Positions 43,553 to 52,763 of a DNA stretch of 64,000 bases are shown piece by piece. How positions within the stretch are numbered: position 1 is the stretch's first letter; each line of letters begins with the position of its first letter. The notes below the pieces were generated by a model. That model did not search any database. It was not told where the DNA came from and worked only from the letters and a program-made list of their open reading frames with translations. The position numbers and the translations under genes were made by a program. This DNA is from Crocinitomix algicola (GTDB taxonomy: Bacteria; Bacteroidota; Bacteroidia; Flavobacteriales_D; Crocinitomicaceae): assembly GCF_001661595.2 (NCBI RefSeq), contig NZ_LYPF02000004.1, positions 1 to 64,000 of the forward strand, read 5' to 3'.

Positions 43553-45288
43553 GATCCTAATTTTTCAATGGTTGATCCACATCCTAGCATTCGATCTCCG
43601 AAGTAAGGATTTTTAATTTTTTCTTCGGTACTAATCCATGTTGCACCTACTCCACCATTTGCCATTGGACAACGCTGTAAAAAGTAGGTATTGTCTCCTA
43701 AATCAAAAGAGCGAATTAGGTTTTCGACTGCTTTAGATACTGGATCAAACGCTTTTCTTTGATTGTCTAATGATTCACTCATCAATTGATCTTTATGAGC
43801 TTTTATGTTATCCACCTGTTCTATGAGAAAGGTTTTTGGTTCACCTTTGATTAAGTCTTTTTGGATATTTTTAAGTGATTCATACATCTTTTGTGCAGCA
43901 CCTTTTACATTCAATGGCTTGCTTTCAATCAATGCATTTTTCATTGTTAAGTAATCATCCACCAAAAAGGTTAACTGCTGTTCCAACACAATGGGAATAT
44001 TCTCACTAAATTCAACTTGCCCATTACCATCAGCCTGATTTTCGTTATTTGATGTGATTTTTCGATTCATCATACTCGATTGATTGTTCAATTGTGCCGC
44101 TGCATCAATTACAAAAGCACCATTTGTAACAACTTCGTCACCTAAATAAAGACCATCAATAACTACATATTCTTCTCCCACAGCTTCACCAATCTCAACT
44201 TCTCTATATTCAAAAGAGGGAATATCTGTGTCTTGAACTTTTACATATACGATTGATCGAGTTCCTGTCCAGAGCACAGCTGTTTTAGGAACAAGTAAAG
44301 GAGAAGATTCAAAAGCTAAGTCGCTTTTAGAGGTATTTACCTCTCCGTCAATAAACATTTCTGGTTTTAACTTTCCGCTAGAATTTTCAACATTTGCTCG
44401 AATTTCTATTGTCCTTGTAGTTGGATCAACAATCGGATTAATGAATGAAACTTGAGTCTCAAATCGTTCATTTGGGTAAGCCTCTGGAACGAAAGCGATT
44501 TTACCTCCTTCTCGAATATTAGATATATCACTTTCATACACATCAAACACAGCCCATAGTGACGATAAGTTTGTTATCTCAAACAGTGCATCCCCTGCTT
44601 TTAAATGATCACCAACAACGACTTTTTTATTGGTTACAACTCCTGTATGGGATGCATAAATCACGAAGTTTTCTTGAATTTGTTTTGAGGTTATAACGTG
44701 ATCAATTTGATCTTCTGTTATTTTCCAATAACGCAGTTTGTTTTTTGCTGCTTCAACGAATGCAGGATTAGAATTCTTTAGTTTTTCAGCTTCTAATAAT
44801 TCTTGCTGAGCTGTGATTAATTCGGGGGAGTAAATCACTGCGATTTTTTGTCCCTTTCTTATTTCTTCTCCTGTATAACTGACAAATAAGCGTTCAATTC
44901 GTCCAGAAAACTGTGTGACCAAATTCGTGGTATACTCCTCATTTGAAACGAGCTTTCCAGAAATTTTCAATGAATTATTCACACTGAATTGATCGGAAAC
45001 TACTGCTGTTTGAATGTTCGATAATTTCACCGCTTCATCCGTCATTTCAAGCACTAAACTACTCTCGTTGGATTGATCTGATTGGGGGATTAAATCCATT
45101 CCACAAATGGGACAATCTCCAGGTTCGTTTTTTCGAATCTGTGGGTGCATAGAACATGTCCAAATTTCTGAGGTATGCTCATGTTCAGAGTGGTCAGTTT
45201 CGAGAGTTTCTTGTGGATGGTAAAAGAAAATCCACCCTAAAAGAATTCCCCCTCCTAATAAAGCTATATTGATCAAATAATGTTTCAT
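43549..45288 (-). CDS. cusB: Copper/silver efflux adaptor (CusB-like) with metal-binding domains
   Basis: This is a 579-residue RND adaptor anchored by an N-terminal helix. A heavy-metal-binding domain at about residues 43-68 reads WTCSMHPQIRKNEPGDCPIC. Standard barrel-sandwich and beta-barrel segments follow (IEIRANVENSSGKLKPEMF). The C-terminal DUF3347 domain (about 435-570) contains FLQRCPMANGG and ends near LGCGSTIEKL. Met/Cys-rich domains like these transfer Cu(I) to CusA. It overlaps genes on both sides by 4 bp. Confidence 0.93.
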   Translation of the reverse strand: MKHYLINIALLGGGILLGWIFFYHPQETLETDHSEHEHTSEIWTCSMHPQIRKNEPGDCPICGMDLIPQSDQSNESSLVLEMTDEAVKLSNIQTAVVSDQFSVNNSLKISGKLVSNEEYTTNLVTQFSGRIERLFVSYTGEEIRKGQKIAVIYSPELITAQQELLEAEKLKNSNPAFVEAAKNKLRYWKITEDQIDHVITSKQIQENFVIYASHTGVVTNKKVVVGDHLKAGDALFEITNLSSLWAVFDVYESDISNIREGGKIAFVPEAYPNERFETQVSFINPIVDPTTRTIEIRANVENSSGKLKPEMFIDGEVNTSKSDLAFESSPLLVPKTAVLWTGTRSIVYVKVQDTDIPSFEYREVEIGEAVGEEYVVIDGLYLGDEVVTNGAFVIDAAAQLNNQSSMMNRKITSNNENQADGNGQVEFSENIPIVLEQQLTFLVDDYLTMKNALIESKPLNVKGAAQKMYESLKNIQKDLIKGEPKTFLIEQVDNIKAHKDQLMSESLDNQRKAFDPVSKAVENLIRSFDLGDNTYFLQRCPMANGGVGATWISTEEKIKNPYFGDRMLGCGSTIEKLGS

Positions 45289-46010
45289 AAACTAAATGTT
45301 AGCATAGTGATCGCCATAACAATCATGATGGCATTCTCTATAAATGTAGCCTCTGTCATAGGTAGTTTTAAAGCCGTTCCAAGACAGGCGCATCTGATTG
45401 TTTTTTTGCTCAACAAGGTTTGAGTGACACCAATGGTTGTAATTCCTAAAACGATAATTGTGGCGATAAGCGCAATCGGAATTTGAAAACGCATCAGAAA
45501 TGCTATCCCAAGTGCTGTTTCTATAAAAGGATAAATCCAAGCATAAATCGGTAATCGTTTTGCTAACGGATCATACATTCTAAAAGAGTCAGGAAACCCT
45601 TTTAGATCAAGTAGCTTAAAAAAACTAAAGACAATGTAAAAAAGTCCCATAAAATCAAGCATTACTTCTCCGATAGTCCAATTTTTGTAATGCATAAGAT
45701 TACTACTCACTGTGATATAGAGTAAAATTAAGAGAAGCGGCTTCAGTTGCTGAATCTTACTTTTTTCTTGGGTTTCGAATTCAGAAGTCGCACGAGCTGT
45801 TTTTTGAACTTCTTCTGAAATTTTATACTTTTCAGATAGTGCGGATTGAAGCTGCTCAAGAGGAATGTGAGTGCTCATTGAAATCGAGGCTTCACCCGAT
45901 TCCAGATTTATCTGGACATCTTCTACTTGGTTTATATTTATTAATGACTGTTCTACAGATGCCTTACATCCGTTACATGTCATTCCTTCTATTTTATATG
46001 TATGTTTCAT
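45285..46010 (-). CDS. HMA metal-chaperone domain fused to MauE/DoxX-like membrane protein
   Basis: A 241-residue fusion. Residues 1-70 form a heavy-metal-associated domain with the copper site GMTCNGCKASVE. After a polar linker, four helices (about residues 92-235) match the MauE/DoxX-type family, including a CACLG pair near residue 207. MauE proteins support disulphide and redox maturation of periplasmic enzymes. Combining copper binding with this membrane part suggests copper delivery or redox handling during efflux. This is inference. Confidence 0.85.
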   Translation of the reverse strand: MKHTYKIEGMTCNGCKASVEQSLININQVEDVQINLESGEASISMSTHIPLEQLQSALSEKYKISEEVQKTARATSEFETQEKSKIQQLKPLLLILLYITVSSNLMHYKNWTIGEVMLDFMGLFYIVFSFFKLLDLKGFPDSFRMYDPLAKRLPIYAWIYPFIETALGIAFLMRFQIPIALIATIIVLGITTIGVTQTLLSKKTIRCACLGTALKLPMTEATFIENAIMIVMAITMLTFSL

Positions 46011-46021
46011 TTGTTGTTTGA

Positions 46022-47269
46022 TTAAAAATTTGTGAGACGCTCGATATTTGCAACTGCAATATGAGCTCTCAACATGGATATTATCTTCTGTTTTTTAAAT
46101 AGCAGTAATTCTTGTTCCAATGAGATTAAATCATCAAAAACAGAATGATCAGCTGTGTAGTTTGCCTTCAAAATTTCAAATGCTTGTTTCGCAATTGCAA
46201 TTTGTTTATTAGACACTTCAAACGAAAGCAGTGTATTTTCGTATGTGCTTTTGAATACTGCTAACTCACTGGTTAATTGATTTACTAGCGCAGTTTTTTC
46301 GTAGGCCAGTACTTCTTGATTTAAAGCTTCAACCTTTCTGGTGTTATGATAAGTATTTCGATAAATTGGAATACGTAGCATTACTTTTGGAATGAAAATA
46401 TCTCTACCATTACCTGCGGGATTAGCATCTGTTCGTTGTCCGACAAGCGCATAGTCTAATCCGATTCCAATTGAAGGAGAATTACTGGTTTTATTCACAA
46501 TCAGTCGATTCTCTGAAGCTTCTGTTTGCGCCTGCAATAGTTTGGCTAACGGATGATGTTTCTCTATTCTTTCCTGAAATAGCGCTAAGTCAAAATACAA
46601 TTCGGGTAAAGTCAACGTATCCTCAGAGCTGATTTCAAAATTCGTGATGGATTGGTTTGTAATTTCATTGATACGCGCAATAGCCATTGCTTCATCATTT
46701 TTGATTTGCATTATATCATTCTTTATGGTTTCCATTTTCATTTGGATTCTCAATACATCAGTCATTGCTCCCTGTCCCGTTTCCATTTTTATAAGACTCA
46801 GTGTCTCTAATGATTTTAGGAGTTTGATTTCTTCCTCCAATAAGTCTTGCGTTTCATAGAGATAGAGCAGTTCATAATAGTTGATCTTCACACGATAAAA
46901 AAGATCAAGCTTTAAAGCTGAAATTTTTTCGTATTCCTGTTTGGACATAGAGATAAGTACATCTTCCTCAGCATCAAGTGCTCCAAACCACGGAAACATT
47001 TGGCTAGCACTAACCATAAGGATTTGTGGCCCTAAACGTGTTTCAGGTTGTAAAATCGGAATTCCAACACCTATTGTTGGTTGATCCAATTGTCGCGCAT
47101 TTTTTGTTTGAATTACAGCTGCCTCGTACCTTTTTTCCAAGGCTCTTAGTTTAGGATTTTGAGCTGTTGCTAATGCAAGTAACGAATCCAATGATTGGGC
47201 AAAGCAATCTTGTTTTTGGACACCAATCAACAAGACGACTAAAACGATTATATTTTGCTTAATATTCAT
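46022..47269 (-). CDS. TolC-family outer membrane efflux protein (CusC-like)
   Basis: A 415-residue channel protein with a signal peptide (ending DCFAQ). It has two repeats of the OEP fold with long coiled helices (LALATAQNPKLRALEKRYEA; LQAQTEASENRLIVNKT) and strands with PSIGIGLDYALVG. It is separate from its pump, unlike the fused Czc set. It lies between cusA (2 bp) and the HMA-MauE gene (11 bp). Confidence 0.93.
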   Translation of the reverse strand: MNIKQNIIVLVVLLIGVQKQDCFAQSLDSLLALATAQNPKLRALEKRYEAAVIQTKNARQLDQPTIGVGIPILQPETRLGPQILMVSASQMFPWFGALDAEEDVLISMSKQEYEKISALKLDLFYRVKINYYELLYLYETQDLLEEEIKLLKSLETLSLIKMETGQGAMTDVLRIQMKMETIKNDIMQIKNDEAMAIARINEITNQSITNFEISSEDTLTLPELYFDLALFQERIEKHHPLAKLLQAQTEASENRLIVNKTSNSPSIGIGLDYALVGQRTDANPAGNGRDIFIPKVMLRIPIYRNTYHNTRKVEALNQEVLAYEKTALVNQLTSELAVFKSTYENTLLSFEVSNKQIAIAKQAFEILKANYTADHSVFDDLISLEQELLLFKKQKIISMLRAHIAVANIERLTNF

Positions 47270-47271
47270 GT

Positions 47272-50200
47272 TTAACTGGTTTTAAGTAAGTTGTTCGATT
47301 TCAATTTGAGATCAATCTGCTTCCAAATACAATACAGTACGGGCACTGTAAACATGGTAATGAGGTTGAATACCATGCCTCCAAAGGAAGGAATGGCCAT
47401 AGGAAGCATAATGTCAGCTCCCTTTCCTGTAGAAGTAAGTACAGGAAGTAATGCTAAAATTGTTGTTGCCGTCGTCATCATGGCGGGCTTTACTCGTCTC
47501 AATCCTCCCTGCACTACAGCATCTTCAATAGCTTTGACGTTATTCGGTTGGTTTTTCTTGAAGCTGTCTTTGAGAAAAGTTGCCACAAGTACACCGTCAT
47601 CAGTGGCAATACCAAATAAGGCGAGAAATCCTACCCAAACGGCTACACTTAAATGTATTGTATGAATTTGAAATAAGTCCCGCATATTTGTTCCGAAAAG
47701 ACTAAAATTCATGAACCATTCTTGACCGTATAGCCAAATCATAATGAAACCTCCTGCAAATGCCACAAATACACCAGAAAACACAAAAAGGGAAGTAAGT
47801 ACAGACTTAAATTGGAAATAGAGGATTAAAAATATGATCAGTAATGCAATCGGTAAAACAACACTGAGTCGCTTGTTTGAACGAACCTGTTGTTCGTAAT
47901 TTCCTGCAAATTCATAAGTAATTCCGCTTGGAACAATTAACGTTCCATCATTTATTTTATCCTGTAGGTATGCTTCTGCATTTTGAACCACTTCAACCTC
48001 CGAAAAATCTGCTACTCTATCAAAAAGTACATAACCCAATAAAAAGTTGTTCTCACTCTTTATTGCTTGTGCGCCTTGTTCATATTCTACATCTACTAAC
48101 TCTTCTAATGGAATTTGCGTGCCATCTGGAGAAGCGATATAAATGGACTTGATTCGTTCTGGATCATTTCTAAGTTCCATAGGATAACGGACACGAATTC
48201 CGAAACGTTCTCTTCCTTCCACCGTAGTACCAACATGCTTTCCACCTATTGCAGTTTGCAGTTGACGTTGAACGTCGACAATTGTTAGCCCATAGCGACT
48301 GATTTTTTCGCGTTTTATGGCCAACATCAAATAAGGTTTTCCTACGATTCGTTCTGCAAAGACAGCTTCTGTCTTTACGCCTTTTACTTCTTTTAAATGT
48401 GTTTCTAATTGAAATCCAAAAGCTTCTATATCCTCCAAGTTTGTTCCCCTCACTTTTATCCCCATTGGCGCACGCATTCCTGTTTGTAGCATGACAAGTC
48501 TTGTCTCAATCGGTTGTAGTTTTGGTGCAGAAGTAACACCAGGAATTTTTGCTGCGTTTATGATTTCATTCCAGATATCATCAGGAGATTTGATATGTTC
48601 ACGCCATTGTCTGAAATACTGTCCGTTATCATCAGGGATAAGATTGCCTGAATTATCATAAACAAAAGCACCTTCATAATCTGTTTTAAACCGAATTTTT
48701 TGTCCATTTTCATCTTGGATATATTCAGATTTATATGAAATTATGTGTTCATACATGGACATTGGAGCAGGGTCTAATGCACTTTCAACCCGCCCTGCTT
48801 TTCCAACTACCATTTCCACTTCTGGAATTGTGTTAATTGACAAATCGAGTAGACGAATGTTACTTTCATTCATTTCCATACCAGCGTGTGGCATAGCTGT
48901 AGGCATCAATAAAAACGATCCTTCATTTAGCGAAGGCATAAACTCTTTTTCGGTCGATTTGAAAATCGTAAATCCTGTGTAAAGCAGTAAAACAATCACC
49001 CCTAGAAAAACGTACTTGATACGCAATAAAAACCGCAATATCTTTTCGTAAAAATGGATCACACCATAAAAAGAACCAATTAAAAGAATAATGATTAAGA
49101 GTACGAAAATGAAATTTATAAATATGCTTTGTGCAACACCAAGCGGCATCCAAATAGATGCGAGTAACCAGGTTACGAGTAGTGCATAAACCCCATTTTT
49201 GATGTAGCCGAATTTCTTAAGCCAAGGTTCTTGTTTATTTTCTTGAAAATAAGCGTTTAAACCACCACCAAGGGCTACAACAATACCAAGCATACCAAGA
49301 AATGAAAATTGGCCGAATAGTAATATACTTCCAAAAATGAATAGCAGCCCGTTGACCAAATACTTAAAAATTCGTGGTTTGCTTTTTATTTTAAATAACT
49401 GTTCCGCTATTGGCGGAATTACAGTAATAGCGAGAAGTACAGCAGCTAAGAGCGCAAAAGACTTCGTATAAGCAAGCGGTATAAACAATTTACCCTCTGC
49501 CGCTTGCATAGTAAATACAGGTAAAAAACTAACAATCGTTGTTGCGATAGCCGTAATTACGGCAGAAACAACATCAGTGGTTGCTTTATAAATGGTTGTA
49601 CTGATGGTTTGTGTTGGTGGTGCAACAGCTAATTGAGCAGTCATGCTTTCGGTTAAAACAATTCCCATATCCACCATTGTTCCAACAGCAATGGCGATAC
49701 CTGATAATGCCACAATGTTCGCATCAATACCGAAATACTTCATGGCAATAAAACACATCAATACAGCAACGGGCAATGATCCTGCAATGAGTAAAGAAGA
49801 TTTGAAATGAAGTAACAGCAATAACACAACAATGATGGTGATTAAAACTTCAAGTGTCAGGGCTTCTTCTAATGTTCCGATCGTTTCATGAATTAATTGT
49901 GAGCGATCATAAAAAGGAATAATCTTTACATGAGAAATGCGACCATCCGCTAATTCTTTTTGAGGTAATCCTACAGCAATTTCCTCCATTTTTTGTTTGA
50001 TATTCTGAATCACCTCCATAGGGTTAGCCCCGTATCGTGCAACGACAACTCCTCCTACTGCTGGAGCTCCAGATTTATCCAGAATTCCTCGACGTGGAGC
50101 TGGTCCCAGATGAACATGAGCAATGTCTTGAATACGAATGGGTGTATTATTAACCACCTTTACAACACTTTTTTCAATGTCTTCAACCTTTTTAACATAC

Positions 50201-50958
50201 CCCAAACCTCTAACAAAATATTCAGCTAGATTGATTTCAACAGTTTGCGCACCAACATCCAAATTAGAGGCTTCAGCGGCTCTTACAACTTCATTTATAG
50301 TAATGCCATAGTTTTTCATTTTTTCAGGCCGTACATCAATCTGGTACTCTTGTACAAAACCGCCAATAGAAGCTACTTCTGATACACCTTCTGCTGATTG
50401 TAATCCATAACGAACATAGAAATCTTGTATCGTTCTTAATTCATGTAAATCCCACCCTCCAGTTGTTTTTCCATGTTCATCTTGCCCCTCAAGGGTATAC
50501 CAAAAAACTTGACCTAGGGCTGTAGCATCAGGGCCTAGTGATGGGGTAACTCCTTCAGGAAGAAGATCAGATGGAAGTGAATTAAGTTTTTCAATGATTC
50601 GACTTCTGCTCCAATAGAAATCTATATCATCATCAAAAATTAGATAAATACTTGAAAAACCGAACATGGAATTACTCCGAACACTTTTAACTCCTGAAAT
50701 TCCTAAAAGTGCCGAGGTTAAAGGGTAAGTAATTTGATCTTCTACATCTTGTGGAGAACGTCCTGCCCATTCGGTATAGATTATTTGCTGATTCTCTCCA
50801 ATGTCTGGAATAGCATCAACAGGAACAGGATCACTTGGTAAATAAGACAAATTGAAATTGAAGGGAGAAACAACAATTCCCCAACACACAAATAAAATGA
50901 CCATTATCCATGCGACTAGCTTATTGTCAAGAAAAAATTTTACGATACGATTTAACAT
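47272..50958 (-). CDS. cusA: Copper/silver RND efflux pump (CusA-like)
   Basis: A 1228-residue HME-RND transporter with the relay motif ALSGIAIAVGTMVDMGIVLTE (about residues 420-440). The C-terminal half contains LFGIATDDGVLVATFLKDSF. Compared with E. coli CusA (about 1047 residues) it has an extra membrane-rich insertion at about 530-660. Met-rich porter positions (ALDPAPMSMYEH, SAPKLQPIETRLVMLQTGMR) fit monovalent copper or silver transport. The start codon is directly preceded by a long inverted repeat. Confidence 0.94.
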   Translation of the reverse strand: MLNRIVKFFLDNKLVAWIMVILFVCWGIVVSPFNFNLSYLPSDPVPVDAIPDIGENQQIIYTEWAGRSPQDVEDQITYPLTSALLGISGVKSVRSNSMFGFSSIYLIFDDDIDFYWSRSRIIEKLNSLPSDLLPEGVTPSLGPDATALGQVFWYTLEGQDEHGKTTGGWDLHELRTIQDFYVRYGLQSAEGVSEVASIGGFVQEYQIDVRPEKMKNYGITINEVVRAAEASNLDVGAQTVEINLAEYFVRGLGYVKKVEDIEKSVVKVVNNTPIRIQDIAHVHLGPAPRRGILDKSGAPAVGGVVVARYGANPMEVIQNIKQKMEEIAVGLPQKELADGRISHVKIIPFYDRSQLIHETIGTLEEALTLEVLITIIVVLLLLLHFKSSLLIAGSLPVAVLMCFIAMKYFGIDANIVALSGIAIAVGTMVDMGIVLTESMTAQLAVAPPTQTISTTIYKATTDVVSAVITAIATTIVSFLPVFTMQAAEGKLFIPLAYTKSFALLAAVLLAITVIPPIAEQLFKIKSKPRIFKYLVNGLLFIFGSILLFGQFSFLGMLGIVVALGGGLNAYFQENKQEPWLKKFGYIKNGVYALLVTWLLASIWMPLGVAQSIFINFIFVLLIIILLIGSFYGVIHFYEKILRFLLRIKYVFLGVIVLLLYTGFTIFKSTEKEFMPSLNEGSFLLMPTAMPHAGMEMNESNIRLLDLSINTIPEVEMVVGKAGRVESALDPAPMSMYEHIISYKSEYIQDENGQKIRFKTDYEGAFVYDNSGNLIPDDNGQYFRQWREHIKSPDDIWNEIINAAKIPGVTSAPKLQPIETRLVMLQTGMRAPMGIKVRGTNLEDIEAFGFQLETHLKEVKGVKTEAVFAERIVGKPYLMLAIKREKISRYGLTIVDVQRQLQTAIGGKHVGTTVEGRERFGIRVRYPMELRNDPERIKSIYIASPDGTQIPLEELVDVEYEQGAQAIKSENNFLLGYVLFDRVADFSEVEVVQNAEAYLQDKINDGTLIVPSGITYEFAGNYEQQVRSNKRLSVVLPIALLIIFLILYFQFKSVLTSLFVFSGVFVAFAGGFIMIWLYGQEWFMNFSLFGTNMRDLFQIHTIHLSVAVWVGFLALFGIATDDGVLVATFLKDSFKKNQPNNVKAIEDAVVQGGLRRVKPAMMTTATTILALLPVLTSTGKGADIMLPMAIPSFGGMVFNLITMFTVPVLYCIWKQIDLKLKSNNLLKTS

Positions 50959-51037
50959 TTTTCATTTTTAGAATGGAATAAAACACAGAATGCTCTAGTC
51001 TAAAAAGACCTAGAGCTTACTATTCTAAAAATGAAAA
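50959..51037 (-). promoter_or_regulatory. Nested inverted repeat filling the gap before cusA
   Basis: The whole 79-bp gap between the HYC_CC_PP stop and the cusA ATG folds on itself. The outer arms TTTTCATTTTTAGAAT and ATTCTAAAAATGAAAA (16 bp, perfect) begin and end exactly at the two genes. Inside, GCTCTAGGTCT pairs with AGACTAGAGC (one bulge). The right arm abuts the cusA ATG and would hide its ribosome-binding region. There is no T tract after the stem, so it is not a simple terminator. Confidence 0.75.
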
Positions 51038-51508
51038 TCAAATACGGAATACCTGTTGCAAAACGGTTATGTCTTGCCTCAGTAAGGGTGGTTTGTATGC
51101 CCTATAATTGGAAACAAATTTTGTTGGGTTAAACAATTGAAAATCAATCGCAGCATAAATAAGAATGGCTTGAATTTCATTCAAGTCAGTGTAATTCACA
51201 GTGGCTTGTTTTGTTGCGTCTTCCGAATCAAAATTTAATTGTTCGTCATGACAACAATTGTTTTGACAAAACCCATTTCCTTCCTTACTTTCTTGCTCGG
51301 CAAGATATTTTTTTTGGTGACAAGGCGGTAATTTTTCGAATTCTTCAGCGCTCAAGACATCCTTCTCCATATCGCATTTTTCCGCTTCAAATAAACCAAT
51401 GCTTTTTATCTCATCTCCACAGAAATGGACTTCTAGGGAAAAACCTATTGTTGAAACCAGTAACAATGGAATCAATAAAAAGGGTGCTATGGAACGCAAA
51501 ATTTTCAT
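51038..51508 (-). CDS. HYC_CC_PP-family small secreted protein
   Basis: A 156-residue protein with a signal peptide (MKILRSIAPFLLIPLLLVSTIG). The family hallmarks are visible: VHFCGDEI near residue 28, a CC pair in CQNNCCHDE near 80-88, and a C-terminal YKPPLLRQD. Such proteins are common beside copper and heavy-metal efflux genes in Bacteroidota. Their function is unknown but the Cys and His content suggests metal binding. It is the first gene of the Cus-like operon and diverges from the MbnP-like gene. Confidence 0.85.
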   Translation of the reverse strand: MKILRSIAPFLLIPLLLVSTIGFSLEVHFCGDEIKSIGLFEAEKCDMEKDVLSAEEFEKLPPCHQKKYLAEQESKEGNGFCQNNCCHDEQLNFDSEDATKQATVNYTDLNEIQAILIYAAIDFQLFNPTKFVSNYRAYKPPLLRQDITVLQQVFRI

Positions 51509-51801
51509 TTGAACTTATATACAAAATTAATGAAAAATAGTCAGACAGGAAAAATCAATGATTACAGCAACTATAAAAATTCATTAGAAAATTACAATTT
51601 ATAAGTGTTGTTTCGGTTCAAAAAAAGGTAAGCCAAACTAAGCATGAAGCAACGCAATCCAATATCTGCAAGGGTTGTAGTAGTTTTGAGATATAAGTCT
51701 TCAAGTTATTAAACATTATCTTTAGTGAATCGACAATCTAAAATTTGGATCAATACCCTTTCTGGTTTTATATTAGCGTTAAGAAAACGTAAATTAAGAC
51801 T

Positions 51802-52758
51802 ATGAAAAAACTGATACTTAGTGCATTTAGCAGTTTATTACTTTTAACAGGAATTGCTCAAACCGACGTTACACTTAAGATTAATCACAAACTTGGAGTG
51901 GACGATTTTGCATTGGATGTTGTAAGTGCCAACAATTTAGGACATGAATTCAAAGCTTCTCGATTAGAATATTATGTAACACGAATAACTATTCTACATG
52001 ATGGAGGAACAGAAACGAATGTTCCAGATGCAATAGTTGCGCTTGTACGTCCAGAGGACGAAATTTCTACTTCAATCGAATTAGGAAATTTTGATGTAAC
52101 TGATATCGAAGGGGTTAAGTTTCATATAGGTGTTTATGCTCCGTTAAATAACGAAGACCCATCTATTTGGGATGTCTCTCATCCGCTTGGACCAAAATCA
52201 CCTTCTATGCACTGGGGATGGGCATCAGGATACCGATTTATTGCGTATGAAGGTTTTGGAGGAGATGACCTTTCACAGAATTTTCAATTGCATGGTTTAG
52301 GAAACGAAAACTATTTTGAAGTAGAATCAGATGTTGAAGTTACCGACGAAGCAGGTTCATTAGTGATGAGTTTAAACGGTAACTATGCGGCAGGACTAAA
52401 TGATATTTCGTTAACAGGAGGTACTATTTCTCATGGATCAACAGGAGAAGCAAAAAAAGTATTGGAAAATTGGAGAGATGTTGTTTTTGGTCTATATACG
52501 GTTGGTTTGGAAGAAGAAAATGCATTGTCTTGGTCTTTATTCCCCAATCCTTCAAATGGTCAGATACAATTGAATTTTGCTGATGTAGAAAAGGTAAAAA
52601 CAATTAACATTCTAAATCCCCTTGGAGAATTGGTACAAACGACTTCGGTTACCAATACACAAATGAATATTGAGCTGTTAAATGCTGGTGTTTATATAGT
52701 CGCTGTGTTAAATCAAGAGGGAGAAACAGTAGCTACCGAAAGAGTAATTATAAAGTAA
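51802..52758 (+). CDS. MbnP-like copper protein with T9SS sorting domain
   Basis: A 318-residue protein with a signal peptide (ending LTGIAQ). An MbnP-type domain spans about residues 20-235, with FKASRLEYYVTRITIL, VKFHIGVYAPLNN and the signature MHWGWASGYRFIAYEG. A C-terminal type A sorting domain covers about 245-318 (LFPNPSNGQIQLN ... GVYIVAVLNQEGE). In methanotrophs MbnP gains a copper site when MbnH oxidises a Trp to kynurenine. The Trp residues of the MHWGW motif are candidates here. The partner gene follows 5 bp later. Confidence 0.87.
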   Translation: MKKLILSAFSSLLLLTGIAQTDVTLKINHKLGVDDFALDVVSANNLGHEFKASRLEYYVTRITILHDGGTETNVPDAIVALVRPEDEISTSIELGNFDVTDIEGVKFHIGVYAPLNNEDPSIWDVSHPLGPKSPSMHWGWASGYRFIAYEGFGGDDLSQNFQLHGLGNENYFEVESDVEVTDEAGSLVMSLNGNYAAGLNDISLTGGTISHGSTGEAKKVLENWRDVVFGLYTVGLEEENALSWSLFPNPSNGQIQLNFADVEKVKTINILNPLGELVQTTSVTNTQMNIELLNAGVYIVAVLNQEGETVATERVIIK

Positions 52759-52763
52759 GAGGG

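Noticed and set aside
47291-48152. Plus-strand open frames within cusA
   Set aside because: They are antisense to a strongly conserved RND pump and have no own features.
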